A DNA stretch of 64,000 nucleotides from a bacterium MS4 (GTDB taxonomy: Bacteria; Bacillota; Clostridia; Oscillospirales; Acutalibacteraceae). The DNA lies in contig CCFG01000009.1 of assembly GCA_000752215.1 (NCBI GenBank), forward strand, positions 169,238-233,237, written 5' to 3'. A model generated the notes under the pieces. It was not told the origin of the DNA. It made no database searches and saw nothing but the letters and a program-made list of their open reading frames with translations. The position numbers were made by a program, and so were the translations under genes. Positions 8,135-16,978 of this stretch are shown here, one piece after another (position 1 is the stretch's first letter; each line of letters begins with the position of its first letter).

Positions 8135-9829
8135 TTACATGCTTTCCGGCGCGGAAATCTTAAACATGGAAAGCACGTTGCAGATCACAGTGGAAACCGC
8201 GCCGCACAGGTACATCCTGGCGGCGGTCAGACCTTCGTTTTCGCCTTTTACACGGCATGCGTTATAGAATTTATGGAAGAGCGTAGCCAGCGTAATGACG
8301 TAGCGGGTAATTCTGGCGGGATCGTAGTCCTGCGCCGCCGCCACAATTTCCCCGGTGAAGGAAGAAAGATGCCGGATCAGCTCAATTTCCTCGGGTTCGG
8401 CCAAAAGTGCGAGTTCCCCGTCAGTGCAGGAGCGCGGGAAGATTCCTTCGGCGGCGAGCGCCTTAAAAATACTGCAGATTCTCGCCCGGGCATACTGCAC
8501 GTAATAAACCGGGTTCTGCGCGTCCTGCTGAACGGCCAGATCAAGGTCGAAGTCCATCTGGGAATTGGCTTCCCTCATGTTGAAATAGAACCTTGCGGCG
8601 TCCACCGGCACCTCGTCGAGCAGGTCGGCCAGCTGAATCGCTTTGCCGGTACGCTTGCTCATACGCACGACTTCTCCGCCCTTCACGAGCCTTACCAACT
8701 GAATCAGCACGACGTTCAGCTTGCTGCCGTCCAGCCCGACCGCGTCCATGGCTCCCTTCATTCTCGCCACGTGGCCGTGGTGGTCGGCGCCCCAAACGTC
8801 GATGCAGCGGTTAAAGCCGCGCTTTGCAAATTTGTTTCTATGGTACGCGATATCCGCCGCGAAATAGGTTGGATTTCCGTTCTGGCGGACAAGGACTTCG
8901 TCTTTTTCCGCGCCGAAATCGGTCGCGCGGTACCAAAGGGCGCCGTCCTTCTCATAGGTCATGCCTTTTTCCCTCAGAATCTGAATCGTTTCTTCCAGCT
9001 CGCCGTCGTTGTGCAGGCGGCTTTCCAGAAACCACTCGTCGTAAACGATGCCGTATTTTTTCAGGTCTGTCTGCATCTTGGCGATATTTTTCGGAAGCGC
9101 AAAATCCACCAAAGCCTTTTTCAGCTCCTCGGGGTCGGCGGCAACATAGCTGTCGCCGTGCTCTTTCGCAAACTCGGCGGCCCTTTCTCGGATATCGTCT
9201 CCGTGGTATCCGTCCTCCGGAAATTCGACGGCGTCCTCGCCCTGAAAAAGCTGCAGGTAGCGCGCGGCAAGGGAGGTGCCGAATTTTTCGATCTGGTTTC
9301 CCGCGTCGTTTACGTAGAATTCGCGCCATACGTCGTAGCCGGCGGCGTCGAGGACCGCCGCAAGGCAGTCGCCCAGCGCGCCGCCGCGCGCGTTGCCCAT
9401 GTGCATGGGTCCGGTCGGATTCGCGGAAACGAACTCGACCATGATTTTTTCCTTTTTGCCAAAATCGCTGCGGCCGTAAGAAGCGCCGCTCTGCGTAATA
9501 TCCTTCAGAATCTCAGAATAAAAGCGCTGATTCAGAAAGAAGTTGATAAATCCGGGACCCGCGATTTCAAAACGGTCAAAAAATGTGCCGTCCAGCGCGA
9601 TATGCTCCGTGATCAGCTGCGCGATTTTCCTCGGGGCGAGACGGAACGCCTTGGCGGACACCATGGCCGCGTTGGTCGCCCAGTCTCCGTGACTGCGGTC
9701 GGCGGGCACCTCAATGGAAAAAGGGGGCATTTCCCCCTGGGGCAGACCGCCGGCGGCCTGTGCCTTTTCCACCGCGCGGAGAATTGCGTTTTTCAGTTCA
9801 CTGGTCGCCTGCAACACTATTTTTGACAT
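8135..9829 (-). CDS. argS: Arginyl-tRNA synthetase
   Basis: Class I synthetase charging tRNA-Arg, 564 residues. The N-terminal Add1 domain is followed by the HIGH-equivalent in ANPTGPMHMGN (136-146) and a KMSKS-equivalent MSKRTG near residue 388, then the DALR anticodon-binding domain at the C-terminus. AAGGAGG lies 12 bases before the ATG. Its start overlaps the end of the DUF1934 gene by 32 bases in another frame. The DUF1934-argS pairing matches ywiB-argS of Bacillus. Confidence 0.96.
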   Translation of the reverse strand: MSKIVLQATSELKNAILRAVEKAQAAGGLPQGEMPPFSIEVPADRSHGDWATNAAMVSAKAFRLAPRKIAQLITEHIALDGTFFDRFEIAGPGFINFFLNQRFYSEILKDITQSGASYGRSDFGKKEKIMVEFVSANPTGPMHMGNARGGALGDCLAAVLDAAGYDVWREFYVNDAGNQIEKFGTSLAARYLQLFQGEDAVEFPEDGYHGDDIRERAAEFAKEHGDSYVAADPEELKKALVDFALPKNIAKMQTDLKKYGIVYDEWFLESRLHNDGELEETIQILREKGMTYEKDGALWYRATDFGAEKDEVLVRQNGNPTYFAADIAYHRNKFAKRGFNRCIDVWGADHHGHVARMKGAMDAVGLDGSKLNVVLIQLVRLVKGGEVVRMSKRTGKAIQLADLLDEVPVDAARFYFNMREANSQMDFDLDLAVQQDAQNPVYYVQYARARICSIFKALAAEGIFPRSCTDGELALLAEPEEIELIRHLSSFTGEIVAAAQDYDPARITRYVITLATLFHKFYNACRVKGENEGLTAARMYLCGAVSTVICNVLSMFKISAPESM

Positions 9830-10262
9830 CTTTGTTATTTGCCTCCTTGACCGTAATGAAGAGTTCGTTCAAACTCGATAAATTGGAATTGATATCCAGC
9901 GTATAGTTGATTTCCAGATTTCCGCCCATTTCTCCCAAACTGGATTTTACCCTGCTGGTGAAAACACCCACCATCATATTTCCGAAGCCCGTGTCGTACT
10001 GGCAGAGATGCCGCTTCCCGCTTTCCAGAATCAGGCGGGTGCTGTCGGCTCCGCCGCGCATCAGGGTTACTTTGGAACTGCCGTCGACCTTCAGGACGGA
10101 GGTCTGCGCCGCGTTGTTGTTGTCCGCATCGTATTCCTTGTACACGATATATTGGCTGTTGCCTTTTTTTACATACGAACCGAGGGTGGTCAGTTCGACT
10201 TCGCCGGTTTCGTTGTCTATTTTCTGTCGGCCTTTAATGGAAATCAGGTAATTTTCCAGCAT
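9798..10262 (-). CDS. DUF1934 (YwiB-like) beta-barrel protein
   Basis: 154 residues. The pattern of a leading ISIKGRQ strand, alternating strands and a LEINYTLDINSNLSSLNELFITV C-terminal part fits the calycin-like DUF1934/YwiB family, whose function is unknown. The gene is classically next to argS, as here, and overlaps it by 32 bases, which suggests translational coupling. It follows murI by 38 bases in the minus-strand operon. Confidence 0.75.
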   Translation of the reverse strand: MLENYLISIKGRQKIDNETGEVELTTLGSYVKKGNSQYIVYKEYDADNNNAAQTSVLKVDGSSKVTLMRGGADSTRLILESGKRHLCQYDTGFGNMMVGVFTSRVKSSLGEMGGNLEINYTLDINSNLSSLNELFITVKEANNKDVKNSVAGDQ

Positions 10263-10300
10263 TTGTTTACTCCTTGCAATTTATTCGGTTCATTTCAAAA

Positions 10301-11113
10301 TTAATAGAGATCAATATCCACATGGCTGACCTCGCGTTTGATATCTTTCCCGAGAAAGATACCCGCAATCTGAGAAAAGCCTTCCATCCGGTCGCTGACA
10401 TAGAACGAGCAGTCGCCGTCCGCGCTTCTGTCGCAGAGAAGCCCCTGTTTTCTCAGCAGGGCGGAACAGTAAGCGGCGGTTTCCCGTCCGCTGTCTATCA
10501 GGGTCACGCCGTCGCCCATTACTTCGGAAAGGATGTGCCTGATAATCGGATAATGCGTGCAGCCCATAATCAGGGTGTCGATCCCGGCTTCCCTCAGCGG
10601 GGTCAGGTAGCGCTGCGCGACCAGGCGCGTAACCTGCTCGTCTTCGGCGATCCACCCGTTTTCCACCAGTGGGACGAACAGCGGGCAGTCGCGGTCGAAA
10701 ACCTCGATTTCGGGATTGATGGCCGCAAGCTCGCGGCGGTACGAACCGCTGCGAATGGTCGCCGTGGTGGCGATGACGCCGACTTTCCCGTTTCTGGTGG
10801 CTTTCCCGGCCGCGGCCGCGGCAGGTTTCAGCACGCCGGTGTAGGGAAGGGCCAGCTTTTCGCCGATTCCGGGCGCAACCGAACTGACGGTACCGCATGC
10901 GGCGATAATCATTTTCACATTTTTGGATTCCAGAAACGCCATATCCTGTCCGGCGTATTTCATAATCGTTTCGCGGCTTCGCGATCCGTAGGGAACGCGG
11001 CCGGTGTCGCCGAAATAGATGATATTTTCGTGCGGCATGATGTGCAAGAGCTCTTTTACGGCGGTCAGCCCGCCCAGCCCGGAGTCAAAGACGCCGATCG
11101 GTCTGTTGTCCAT
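10301..11113 (-). CDS. murI: Glutamate racemase
   Basis: Interconverts L- and D-glutamate to supply D-Glu for peptidoglycan. The 270-residue product has GVFDSGLGG (7-15, Asp10), the first catalytic Cys73 in AACGTVSS, and the second catalytic Cys185 with His187 in GCTHYP. The first Cys motif is CGT instead of the textbook CNT, a variant seen in Clostridia. ATG at 11113 is preferred to an upstream in-frame TTG at 11131. It directly follows ddl (28-base gap), so two D-amino-acid steps of wall synthesis are cotranscribed. Confidence 0.93.
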   Translation of the reverse strand: MDNRPIGVFDSGLGGLTAVKELLHIMPHENIIYFGDTGRVPYGSRSRETIMKYAGQDMAFLESKNVKMIIAACGTVSSVAPGIGEKLALPYTGVLKPAAAAAGKATRNGKVGVIATTATIRSGSYRRELAAINPEIEVFDRDCPLFVPLVENGWIAEDEQVTRLVAQRYLTPLREAGIDTLIMGCTHYPIIRHILSEVMGDGVTLIDSGRETAAYCSALLRKQGLLCDRSADGDCSFYVSDRMEGFSQIAGIFLGKDIKREVSHVDIDLY

Positions 11114-11140
11114 TCTATTCCATCGCTCCAAAATGATTCA

Positions 11141-12214
11141 TTAGTATTGTGTCCGGATCTCAAAGGAAAGAGATACCAGCCTGTCGAGCAGCTCACTGTA
11201 AGGGACGCCGGAAGCCTCCCACAGCTTCGGGTACATGCTGATGGAAGTGAAGCCCGGCAGGGTGTTCAGTTCGTTCAGAATGACCTCTTTGCCGTCGCGT
11301 ACGAAAAAGTCCACGCGGGAAAGGCCGGTGCAGCCCAGCATATAGTAGGCCCTGCGGGCGGTGGAACGGATTTCTTCCATCACCGCCTCGTCGAGATGCG
11401 CGGGAATATAGAGCTGGGATGTTCCGGATTTATATTTGTCGTCGTAGTCGTAAAATTCAGCGGAAGCCGCGATTTCACCGACAACGGAAGCCTCCGGCTC
11501 CGCGTTGCCCAGTACCGCGCACTCGACCTCCTGGCCCACAATGGCCTCTTCCACAACGATTTTGTCATCCTCGAGTGCCGCCTTGGCCACCGCTTCGTCA
11601 AGCTCCGCCTCGCTGCTTACCTTGCTGACTCCCACGGAGGACCCCGCGTTTGCCGGTTTCACAAAGATGGGATATCCAAGCCTGGCGTCGATCTTCCGCT
11701 TGATTTTCTCGGCGCCGGTTTTGTATTTTTCCGTATAAAACCAAAGATAGTTTGCCTGATGGATGCCCGCCGCGGTCAGCAGCGTGTGGGTGACCGCCTT
11801 ATCCATGCACACGGCGGAAGCAAGCGCGCGGCAGCCGACGAACGGAATCCCGCTTAACTGCAGAAGCCCCTGTATGGTGCCGTCCTCTCCGTTTTTGCCG
11901 TGCAGGACGGGGAACACGCAGTCCACCTTGATTACGTCAAACCCCATTTTTCCGTCTACCACGATTCCACGGATGTTTCTGTCGGGCGCGATAAACGCGG
12001 GCTGGTTGAGCGGGTCGCGCTCCCAGCGCCCGTCGGCGATTTCCTCCGGGGAGCCGCTGAACAGATACCAGCGTCCGTCCTTGGTAATGCCCAGGCAGAC
12101 GATTTCATATTTGTCTTTCGGCAGGTTGTTGATGACCGATGCCGCAGAAACGCAAGATACTTCGTGTTCGGATGAGCTGCCGCCGAAAATGACGGCAATC
12201 CTCTTTTTATTCAT
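11141..12214 (-). CDS. ddl: D-alanine--D-alanine ligase
   Basis: ATP-grasp ligase joining two D-Ala for the peptidoglycan stem. 357 residues. Motifs: EHEVSCVSA at the N-terminus, the [12 protein letters not shown] substrate-binding loop, the [15 protein letters not shown]-grasp loop, and [10 protein letters not shown] near the C-terminus. ATG at 12214 has GGAGG nine bases upstream (the in-frame TTG at 12229 lies inside the ribosome site). It is the first gene of the minus-strand operon ddl-murI-DUF1934-argS-methyltransferase. D-Ser or D-Lac specificity cannot be excluded by eye, but no van-type partner genes are near. Confidence 0.93.
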   Translation of the reverse strand: MNKKRIAVIFGGSSSEHEVSCVSAASVINNLPKDKYEIVCLGITKDGRWYLFSGSPEEIADGRWERDPLNQPAFIAPDRNIRGIVVDGKMGFDVIKVDCVFPVLHGKNGEDGTIQGLLQLSGIPFVGCRALASAVCMDKAVTHTLLTAAGIHQANYLWFYTEKYKTGAEKIKRKIDARLGYPIFVKPANAGSSVGVSKVSSEAELDEAVAKAALEDDKIVVEEAIVGQEVECAVLGNAEPEASVVGEIAASAEFYDYDDKYKSGTSQLYIPAHLDEAVMEEIRSTARRAYYMLGCTGLSRVDFFVRDGKEVILNELNTLPGFTSISMYPKLWEASGVPYSELLDRLVSLSFEIRTQY

Positions 12215-12332
12215 AATCTTATCCTCCAAAGCTCTGCTCTTTTTCTTATTTATATAATATACATAATCCTACAAATACATATCATACCACAAGGCTTTTA
12301 GCGGTGCAATCGGAATTTTATTAAATTGTATG

Positions 12333-12361
12333 GTGACAAAAAAATGTTTATGTAGTATAAT
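12333..12361 (+). promoter_or_regulatory. Promoter of the 262-residue hypothetical gene
   Basis: GTGACA (12333-12338), 17-bp spacer, TATAAT (12356-12361). The 250-base gap between ddl and this gene otherwise shows only AT-rich sequence. Confidence 0.65.
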
Positions 12362-12482
12362 TTATAAATATCGTGAGCCATACTATCTTTGGTTAAATAT
12401 AGAAGGAAAATACAGGTGCATACCGGGGTCCCGCGATTGCGGACAAGCGGTGTGCGTAAATACAGATTCAGGAGTGATTTGT

Positions 12483-13271
12483 TTGGAGCAGAAGGCATTT
12501 GACCTGATTGCTGAAAAAGTCGGCGCGGTTTTAAACGGACAGGGATTCGTAAAGGCCGGTGAGGAACAGGAAGGCAGCGGCCGTTCGGTGCTGTTTAAAG
12601 GGGAGAATACCGCCTACAGTATTCTCTATCATCAGGACAAAAAGCGCTTTGAGCTTCGAACCTGCGATGCCGAGGACGGCGAGCCGGACTTAAAGTGGAA
12701 GTCCATTTCCATCTGGCTTTTTGACCCCGAGACGGACAGCCTGACCGAGGCCGACAGCATTGTGAACGACTTTATAGAGACCATTGAAGGGCCGAAGCGC
12801 GTGGCGGCGGCCAAAACGAAAAAGAAGCGCAAGAAAGACGATGAAAACAATGCCGACCCGGTGTTTTTCTTCAACCGCTTCGTCGGTATTTTTCCGGAGC
12901 TGAAAGAGGAGCTCAACGGCGAAAGAAATCAGTACGAGGAAGTGCGCGCGATCCATTTCGCAAAGGAGCATCTGGTGCCGAAAATTGACGCGCTCTGCGC
13001 GCAGGGCACAAAAGCGGACAGCATCAAACGCTGCTGCGACCTTCTGAACGACATGTACGCCAACGGCGACATGGACGTGCGTTCCATTATTACGATCGTG
13101 GTGCTGAACGGCGTGAGCGACCGGGCGGCGGAGAATATCAAACCGATGTTCAGCGACGATCTGAAAAAAGGCTACACCGCGGGGCTGAAATTCAAGGGGA
13201 AAGTGGTAAAGCCCGAAAAGAAAAAGAAGGAAAAGAGATTTGTCGCGGCCAATCTGAACGACATGAAATAA
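12483..13271 (+). CDS. Hypothetical protein with lysine-rich linker
   Basis: 262 residues, unrecognised family. TTG at 12483 is chosen because AGGAG (12470-12474) is eight bases upstream; codons before it look like untranslated leader. The N-terminal ~90 residues form a mixed fold with a WLFDPETDS segment. A charged linker rich in Lys follows (KTKKKRKKDD), then an alpha-helical domain of ~110 residues and a Lys-rich tail. The basic linkers suggest contact with nucleic acid or ribosomes, but that is inference only. It is monocistronic, ahead of the rpmG promoter. Confidence 0.6.
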   Translation: MEQKAFDLIAEKVGAVLNGQGFVKAGEEQEGSGRSVLFKGENTAYSILYHQDKKRFELRTCDAEDGEPDLKWKSISIWLFDPETDSLTEADSIVNDFIETIEGPKRVAAAKTKKKRKKDDENNADPVFFFNRFVGIFPELKEELNGERNQYEEVRAIHFAKEHLVPKIDALCAQGTKADSIKRCCDLLNDMYANGDMDVRSIITIVVLNGVSDRAAENIKPMFSDDLKKGYTAGLKFKGKVVKPEKKKKEKRFVAANLNDMK

Positions 13272-13320
13272 AGACGGGAAATCGGGGCGGGCAAAATCCG
13301 CTCCGTTTCGTAAAAAAAAC

Positions 13321-13349
13321 TTGACAGATTTCACGTGAAATGCTATGAT
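13321..13349 (+). promoter_or_regulatory. Promoter of the rpmG-secE-nusG operon
   Basis: TTGACA (13321-13326), 17-bp spacer, TATGAT (13344-13349) with extended -10 TG. A ~100-base leader follows with a small AGGCCTTAAAAAAGGCCT hairpin before rpmG. Confidence 0.85.
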
Positions 13350-13452
13350 GTTTATACCTCATAAAGGGGTTATTTTTTTGCGCCCTTTTAAGAGGGAGGC
13401 TGAGGCCTTAAAAAAGGCCTAAATATTTTTCCGTATAACGGGAGGTGCCGTC

Positions 13453-13602
13453 ATGAGAGTTAAAATCACATTAGCCTGCACTGAGTGCAAACAGCGCAAC
13501 TACAACACGATGAAAAACAAGAAGAATGATCCGGACAGGCTTGAGATGAACAAGTACTGCAGATTCTGTAAGAAGCACACTCTTCACAGAGAGACGAAGT
13601 AA
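13453..13602 (+). CDS. rpmG: 50S ribosomal protein bL33
   Basis: 49-residue ribosomal protein with the four-Cys zinc ribbon intact (ACTEC near the start, CRFC near the end), so it is the zinc-binding C+ form. GGGAGG lies a few bases before the ATG. The rpmG-secE-nusG order is standard for Firmicutes. Confidence 0.95.
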   Translation: MRVKITLACTECKQRNYNTMKNKKNDPDRLEMNKYCRFCKKHTLHRETK

Positions 13603-13622
13603 GCCGGACGGAGGGACGAAGA

Positions 13623-13856
13623 ATGGCAGATACATCAAAAAAGGAAAACTTTTTTGCGAGAACGGGCAAGAGCGCTTCCAAGTTTTTCCGCGACTGCAAA
13701 AATGAGGTAAAAAAGATTGTATGGCCCACACCGCAGGCGGTATTCAGGAATACCGGCGTCGTTTTGGCAACAATATTTCTGATTGGCCTGTTTATCTTTG
13801 GACTCGACACGTTGCTCATGAACCTGCTTGGGTTGATTATGAATGTTGCAAAGTAG
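13623..13856 (+). CDS. secE: Preprotein translocase subunit SecE
   Basis: 77-residue single-span SecE that clamps SecY. The cytosolic amphipathic segment KNEVKKIVWPT precedes one hydrophobic helix (about 43-70). The position between rpmG and nusG is the conserved one, 20 bases from each neighbour. Confidence 0.95.
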   Translation: MADTSKKENFFARTGKSASKFFRDCKNEVKKIVWPTPQAVFRNTGVVLATIFLIGLFIFGLDTLLMNLLGLIMNVAK

Positions 13857-13876
13857 GATAAGCGGAGGAAATTACG

Positions 13877-14398
13877 ATGCCTGAAGACGCAAAATGGTAT
13901 GTTGTTCATACCTATTCCGGGTATGAGAACAAGGTAGCCTCTAATCTTGAAAAGACTGTGGAAAACCGTCAGCTCCATGATTTAATTCAGGAAATCCGTG
14001 TGCCGACGGAAACTGTTACGGAAATCAAAGATAACAAAAGGCGCGATGTCGAGCGCAAGATTTTTCCCGGTTATGTTTTGGTGAAGATGCTCCTAACCGA
14101 TGAGTCATGGTATGTTGTCCGCAACATCAGGGGCTGTACGGGTTTTGTCGGCCCGTCGTCCAAGCCCATTCCGCTCACGGATGAAGAAGTGGCGAAGCTG
14201 GGCGTTGAACAGAAGGAAATTGAGGTTTCTTACAGCGTCGGCGATTCCGTACACATTATCGACGGTCCGTTGGAGGGCTTTGTCGGTACTGTTGAAGAAG
14301 TTGACGTCGACAAAAACCGCGTCCGCGTAACAGTATCCATGTTCGGGCGCGAAACACCGGTTGAGCTTGAGTTGGATCAGGCTGAAGCGATGGAATAA
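13877..14398 (+). CDS. nusG: Transcription termination/antitermination protein NusG
   Basis: 173 residues: an N-terminal NGN domain that binds the RNA polymerase clamp (WYVVHTYSGYE opening) and a C-terminal KOW domain (about 122-173, VGDSVHIIDGPLEGFVGTV). It modulates elongation and pausing. It lies ahead of rplK, separated by a 119-base structured leader. Confidence 0.96.
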   Translation: MPEDAKWYVVHTYSGYENKVASNLEKTVENRQLHDLIQEIRVPTETVTEIKDNKRRDVERKIFPGYVLVKMLLTDESWYVVRNIRGCTGFVGPSSKPIPLTDEEVAKLGVEQKEIEVSYSVGDSVHIIDGPLEGFVGTVEEVDVDKNRVRVTVSMFGRETPVELELDQAEAME

Positions 14399-14424
14399 CA
14401 TTTCACGATAATTTGCGGGAGACC

Positions 14425-14517
14425 GCTGATTATGAGGGGCACTGCCCCTGTGGGAGGAACGGATAAACTCAAAGCATCCGCTCCGCCATCTACCACGAAT
14501 TTTGGAGGTGCAAACAA
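14425..14517 (+). promoter_or_regulatory. Structured leader before rplK
   Basis: The nusG-rplK gap holds a GGGGCACTGCCCC hairpin, then GTGGGAGGAAC (14450-14460) that can pair with downstream CTCC and ACCAC. The same GTGGGAGGAAC/ACCAC arrangement recurs before rplA (14951-14961). In bacteria, protein L1 represses the L11-L1 operon through its mRNA leader; these paired elements may be the site. That link is inference. Confidence 0.45.
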
Positions 14518-14943
14518 ATGGCTCAAAAGGTTACGGGCTTGATTAAGCTCCAGATACCTGCTGGCAAGGCTACCCCGGCGCCGCCTGTAGGACCGGCTCT
14601 CGGTCAGCACGGCGTCAACATTATGGCGTTTACAAAGGAATTCAACGAGCGCACGAAAAATGACGTAGGATTGATTATTCCTGTTGTCATCACCGTTTAT
14701 GCGGATCGTTCGTTTACCTTTATCACCAAGACCCCGCCTGCTGCCGTCCTGATTAAAAAGGCCTGCGGTATTGAGAGCGGTTCCGGTGAACCGAACAAGA
14801 AGAAGGTAGCAAAGATCACACGCGAGCAGGTCAGAAAGATAGCTGAGACAAAGATGCCCGATTTAAATGCGGCTTCCGTTGAGACAGCCATGAGCATGGT
14901 TGCCGGCACGGCGCGCAGCATGGGGATTGAAGTCGTAGATTGA
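14518..14943 (+). CDS. rplK: 50S ribosomal protein uL11
   Basis: 141 residues, binds the GTPase-associated region of 23S rRNA at the stalk base. Typical [25 protein letters not shown] opening and C-terminal RNA-binding domain. GGAGG sits before the ATG. It is first of the L11-L1 pair. Confidence 0.97.
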   Translation: MAQKVTGLIKLQIPAGKATPAPPVGPALGQHGVNIMAFTKEFNERTKNDVGLIIPVVITVYADRSFTFITKTPPAAVLIKKACGIESGSGEPNKKKVAKITREQVRKIAETKMPDLNAASVETAMSMVAGTARSMGIEVVD

Positions 14944-14950
14944 CACCCGG

Positions 14951-15002
14951 GTGGGAGGAACTTTTCTACTCCGATTTTACCACTCAATAGGGAGGAAAAC
15001 CA
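14951..15002 (+). promoter_or_regulatory. Structured spacer before rplA
   Basis: GTGGGAGGAAC followed within 30 bases by TTACCAC, repeating the element found before rplK. A CACCCGGGTG palindrome overlaps its left edge. Confidence 0.4.
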
Positions 15003-15698
15003 ATGAAACACGGTAAAAAATACGTTGAGAACGTGAAGCTTGTCGACCGTACAAAGCTTTATGATGCAAACGAGGCTCTTGACCTCTGTGTCAAGACCGG
15101 AACATCCAAGTTTGACGAGACCGTCGAGGTCCATGTCAAGTTGGGCGTAGACAGCCGTCACGCTGACCAGCAGGTCCGCGGCGCGATCGTACTGCCGAAC
15201 GGAACCGGTAAAAAGGTCCGGGTACTGGCCATCTGCAAAGGCGACGCCGTCAAAGAGGCCGAGGCTGCCGGCGCCGAGTTTGTCGGTGCCGAAGAAATGG
15301 TACAGAAAATCCAGTCCGAAAACTGGATGGATTTCGATATTTTGATCACGACTCCGGACATGATGGGCCTTGTCGGCCGTTTAGGTAAGGTTCTGGGCCC
15401 CCGCGGTCTGATGCCGAATCCGAAAGCCGGTACGGTTACCCGCGAAATCGGCAAGGCGATTACCGACGCCAAGGCCGGTAAGATTGAGTACCGTCTTGAC
15501 AAGACCAACATTATCCACTGCACAATCGGCAAAGTTTCCTTTGGCGGACAGAAGCTGCAGGAAAACTTTGACGCTCTGCTCGGCGCAATCGTAAAGGCGA
15601 AGCCGGCCGCTTCCAAGGGCCAGTATATCAAGAGCTGCGTCGTAGCTTCCACCATGGGCCCCGGCGTCAGAATCAACCCCAATAAGGTTGGCGTCTGA
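15003..15698 (+). CDS. rplA: 50S ribosomal protein uL1
   Basis: 231 residues, forms the mobile L1 stalk near the E site and is the usual autogenous regulator of the L11-L1 mRNA. It has the family signature [15 protein letters not shown] in the middle of domain II. Preceded by GGGAGG. The downstream L10 unit has its own promoter. Confidence 0.97.
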   Translation: MKHGKKYVENVKLVDRTKLYDANEALDLCVKTGTSKFDETVEVHVKLGVDSRHADQQVRGAIVLPNGTGKKVRVLAICKGDAVKEAEAAGAEFVGAEEMVQKIQSENWMDFDILITTPDMMGLVGRLGKVLGPRGLMPNPKAGTVTREIGKAITDAKAGKIEYRLDKTNIIHCTIGKVSFGGQKLQENFDALLGAIVKAKPAASKGQYIKSCVVASTMGPGVRINPNKVGV

Positions 15699-15709
15699 TT
15701 CCGAAAGGC

Positions 15710-15741
15710 TTGACAGACCGCACGGTCTGTGATAGTATAAT
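15710..15741 (+). promoter_or_regulatory. Promoter of the rplJ-rplL unit
   Basis: TTGACA at 15710-15715. The -10 is either TAGTAT (15733-15738, 17-bp spacer) or the overlapping TATAAT (15736-15741, 20-bp spacer). Confidence 0.6.
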
Positions 15742-15925
15742 ATTTGCTGTTCTTTATTCCAAAGACAGCAGGCGCATTTGCTTAATGGGTTTTGGCCCAG
15801 CCTGCCGAGGATAGAGGCCGATACGCATTGTTATGATGATGTATTTATGCCCTTTCCGCGGTCATGCGGGAAGGGCTTTTTCATTTTCCTGCGCGCCGCA
15901 TTCCAACTGACGGAGGTGAATACAT
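15742..15925 (+). ncRNA. L10-type ribosomal leader with attenuator
   Basis: A ~180-base structured leader before rplJ, with the conserved arrangement of an L10 leader: stems around GACAGCAGGCGC and GGGTTTTGGCCCAGCCTGCCGAGG. An intrinsic terminator at 15849-15881 (GCCCTTTCCGC/GCGGGAAGGGC plus T5) follows. Protein L10, or L10 with L12, is expected to bind it and lower rplJL expression. Confidence 0.75.
15849..15881 (+). terminator. Attenuator within the L10 leader
   Basis: Eleven-base-pair GC-rich stem followed by TTTTT, 45 bases before rplJ. Confidence 0.8.
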
Positions 15926-16462
15926 TTGCCAAGTGAGAAGATTTTAGAGCAAAAAAAGCAGGCGGTTGCCGCTTTGACCGAGAGCCTGAAGGGTGCATGC
16001 ACCGGTGTCATTGTCGACTATAAGGGCATCACGGTCGCTCAGGACACAAAGCTCCGCAAAGAGCTGCGTGAAGCGGGCAGTGACTACATGGTCGTCAAGA
16101 ATACCCTGCTGCGTCTTGCATTGAAGGACGCCGGGATCGATGGCCTCGACCATGTTCTTGAAGGCACGACCGCACTTGCAATCAGCAAGGACGATTATGT
16201 TTCCAGCGCAAAGATCCTCGCTAAATTTGCTGATACCAGCAAAACATTTGAACTCAAGGCCGGATTTGTCGATGGCGGTGCCATTGATGCCGACGGAGTC
16301 AAAGAACTGGCTTCCCTGCCTGCCAAAGAGGTTTTGGTTGCAAAAGCTCTGGGCGGCTTGAACGCTCCTATTACGGGCTTCGTTACTGTGCTGAGCGGCA
16401 CAATGAAGGGCTTGGTCGTCGCTTTGAACGCAATCGCGGAAAAGCAGTCTGCCAACGCATAA
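15926..16462 (+). CDS. rplJ: 50S ribosomal protein uL10
   Basis: 178 residues; anchors L7/L12 dimers on the stalk. TTG start at 15926 is supported by CGGAGGTG (15911-15918) eight bases upstream. The N-terminal rRNA-binding domain is followed by the C-terminal helix that holds L12. Confidence 0.95.
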   Translation: MPSEKILEQKKQAVAALTESLKGACTGVIVDYKGITVAQDTKLRKELREAGSDYMVVKNTLLRLALKDAGIDGLDHVLEGTTALAISKDDYVSSAKILAKFADTSKTFELKAGFVDGGAIDADGVKELASLPAKEVLVAKALGGLNAPITGFVTVLSGTMKGLVVALNAIAEKQSANA

Positions 16463-16498
16463 GGTTTCCTAAAATAAAAATTTTGGAGGTAATTCACA

Positions 16499-16873
16499 AT
16501 GTCTGATAAAGTTGTAAAATTAATTGAAGATGTAAAATCCCTTACCGTTCTTGAGCTTTCCGAGCTCGTAAAGGCTCTGGAAGAGGAGTTCGGCGTATCC
16601 GCTGCTGCTCCGGTTGCTGTTGCTGCCGCCGCTGCTCCGGCTGCCGCTGCTGCTGAAGAGAAGACGGAGTTCGACGTCGTTCTGAAGGCTGTCGGCCCCA
16701 ACAAGATCCAGGTCATCAAGGTTGTCCGTGAGATCACAGGTCTTGGCCTGAAAGAAGCAAAAGAGCTCGTTGACGGCGCACCGAAGGCTGTTAAAGAGGG
16801 CGCTTCCAAGGACGATGCAGAAGCTATCAAAGCAAAGCTTGCTGAGACTGGCGCAGAAGTCGAAGTTAAATAA
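16499..16873 (+). CDS. rplL: 50S ribosomal protein bL12 (L7/L12)
   Basis: 124 residues. N-terminal dimerisation domain, Ala/Pro-rich hinge (about 36-52), and the C-terminal factor-binding domain with the typical [16 protein letters not shown] segment. GGAGG precedes the ATG. Last gene of the unit, followed by a strong terminator. Confidence 0.97.
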   Translation: MSDKVVKLIEDVKSLTVLELSELVKALEEEFGVSAAAPVAVAAAAAPAAAAAEEKTEFDVVLKAVGPNKIQVIKVVREITGLGLKEAKELVDGAPKAVKEGASKDDAEAIKAKLAETGAEVEVK

Positions 16874-16888
16874 TTTTACTTTTCATAC

Positions 16889-16924
16889 AAAACGCCCTGC
16901 TGTTAAAACAGCAGGGCGTTTTTC
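16889..16924 (+). terminator. Terminator after rplL
   Basis: AACGCCCTGCTGTT / AACAGCAGGGCGTT stem followed by TTTTT. Confidence 0.9.
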
Positions 16925-16937
16925 TGTAATTCCATAA

Positions 16938-16966
16938 AGGAGCCCCCGTCATCGCTGAGGCTCCGC
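16938..16966 (-). terminator. Terminator after the carboxypeptidase gene
   Basis: On the minus strand, GGAGCC pairs with GGCTCC and is followed by TTTATG, shortly after the stop at 16979. Confidence 0.5.
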
Positions 16967-16978
16967 TTTGCTGTCGGA

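Noticed and set aside
8111..9826. Long plus-strand frame (571 codons) opposite argS
   Set aside because: Antisense shadow of argS; the composition is that of a reverse-complemented coding frame.
10274..11857. Plus-strand frame (527 codons) opposite murI and ddl
   Set aside because: Spans two well-supported minus-strand genes and shows no family motif.
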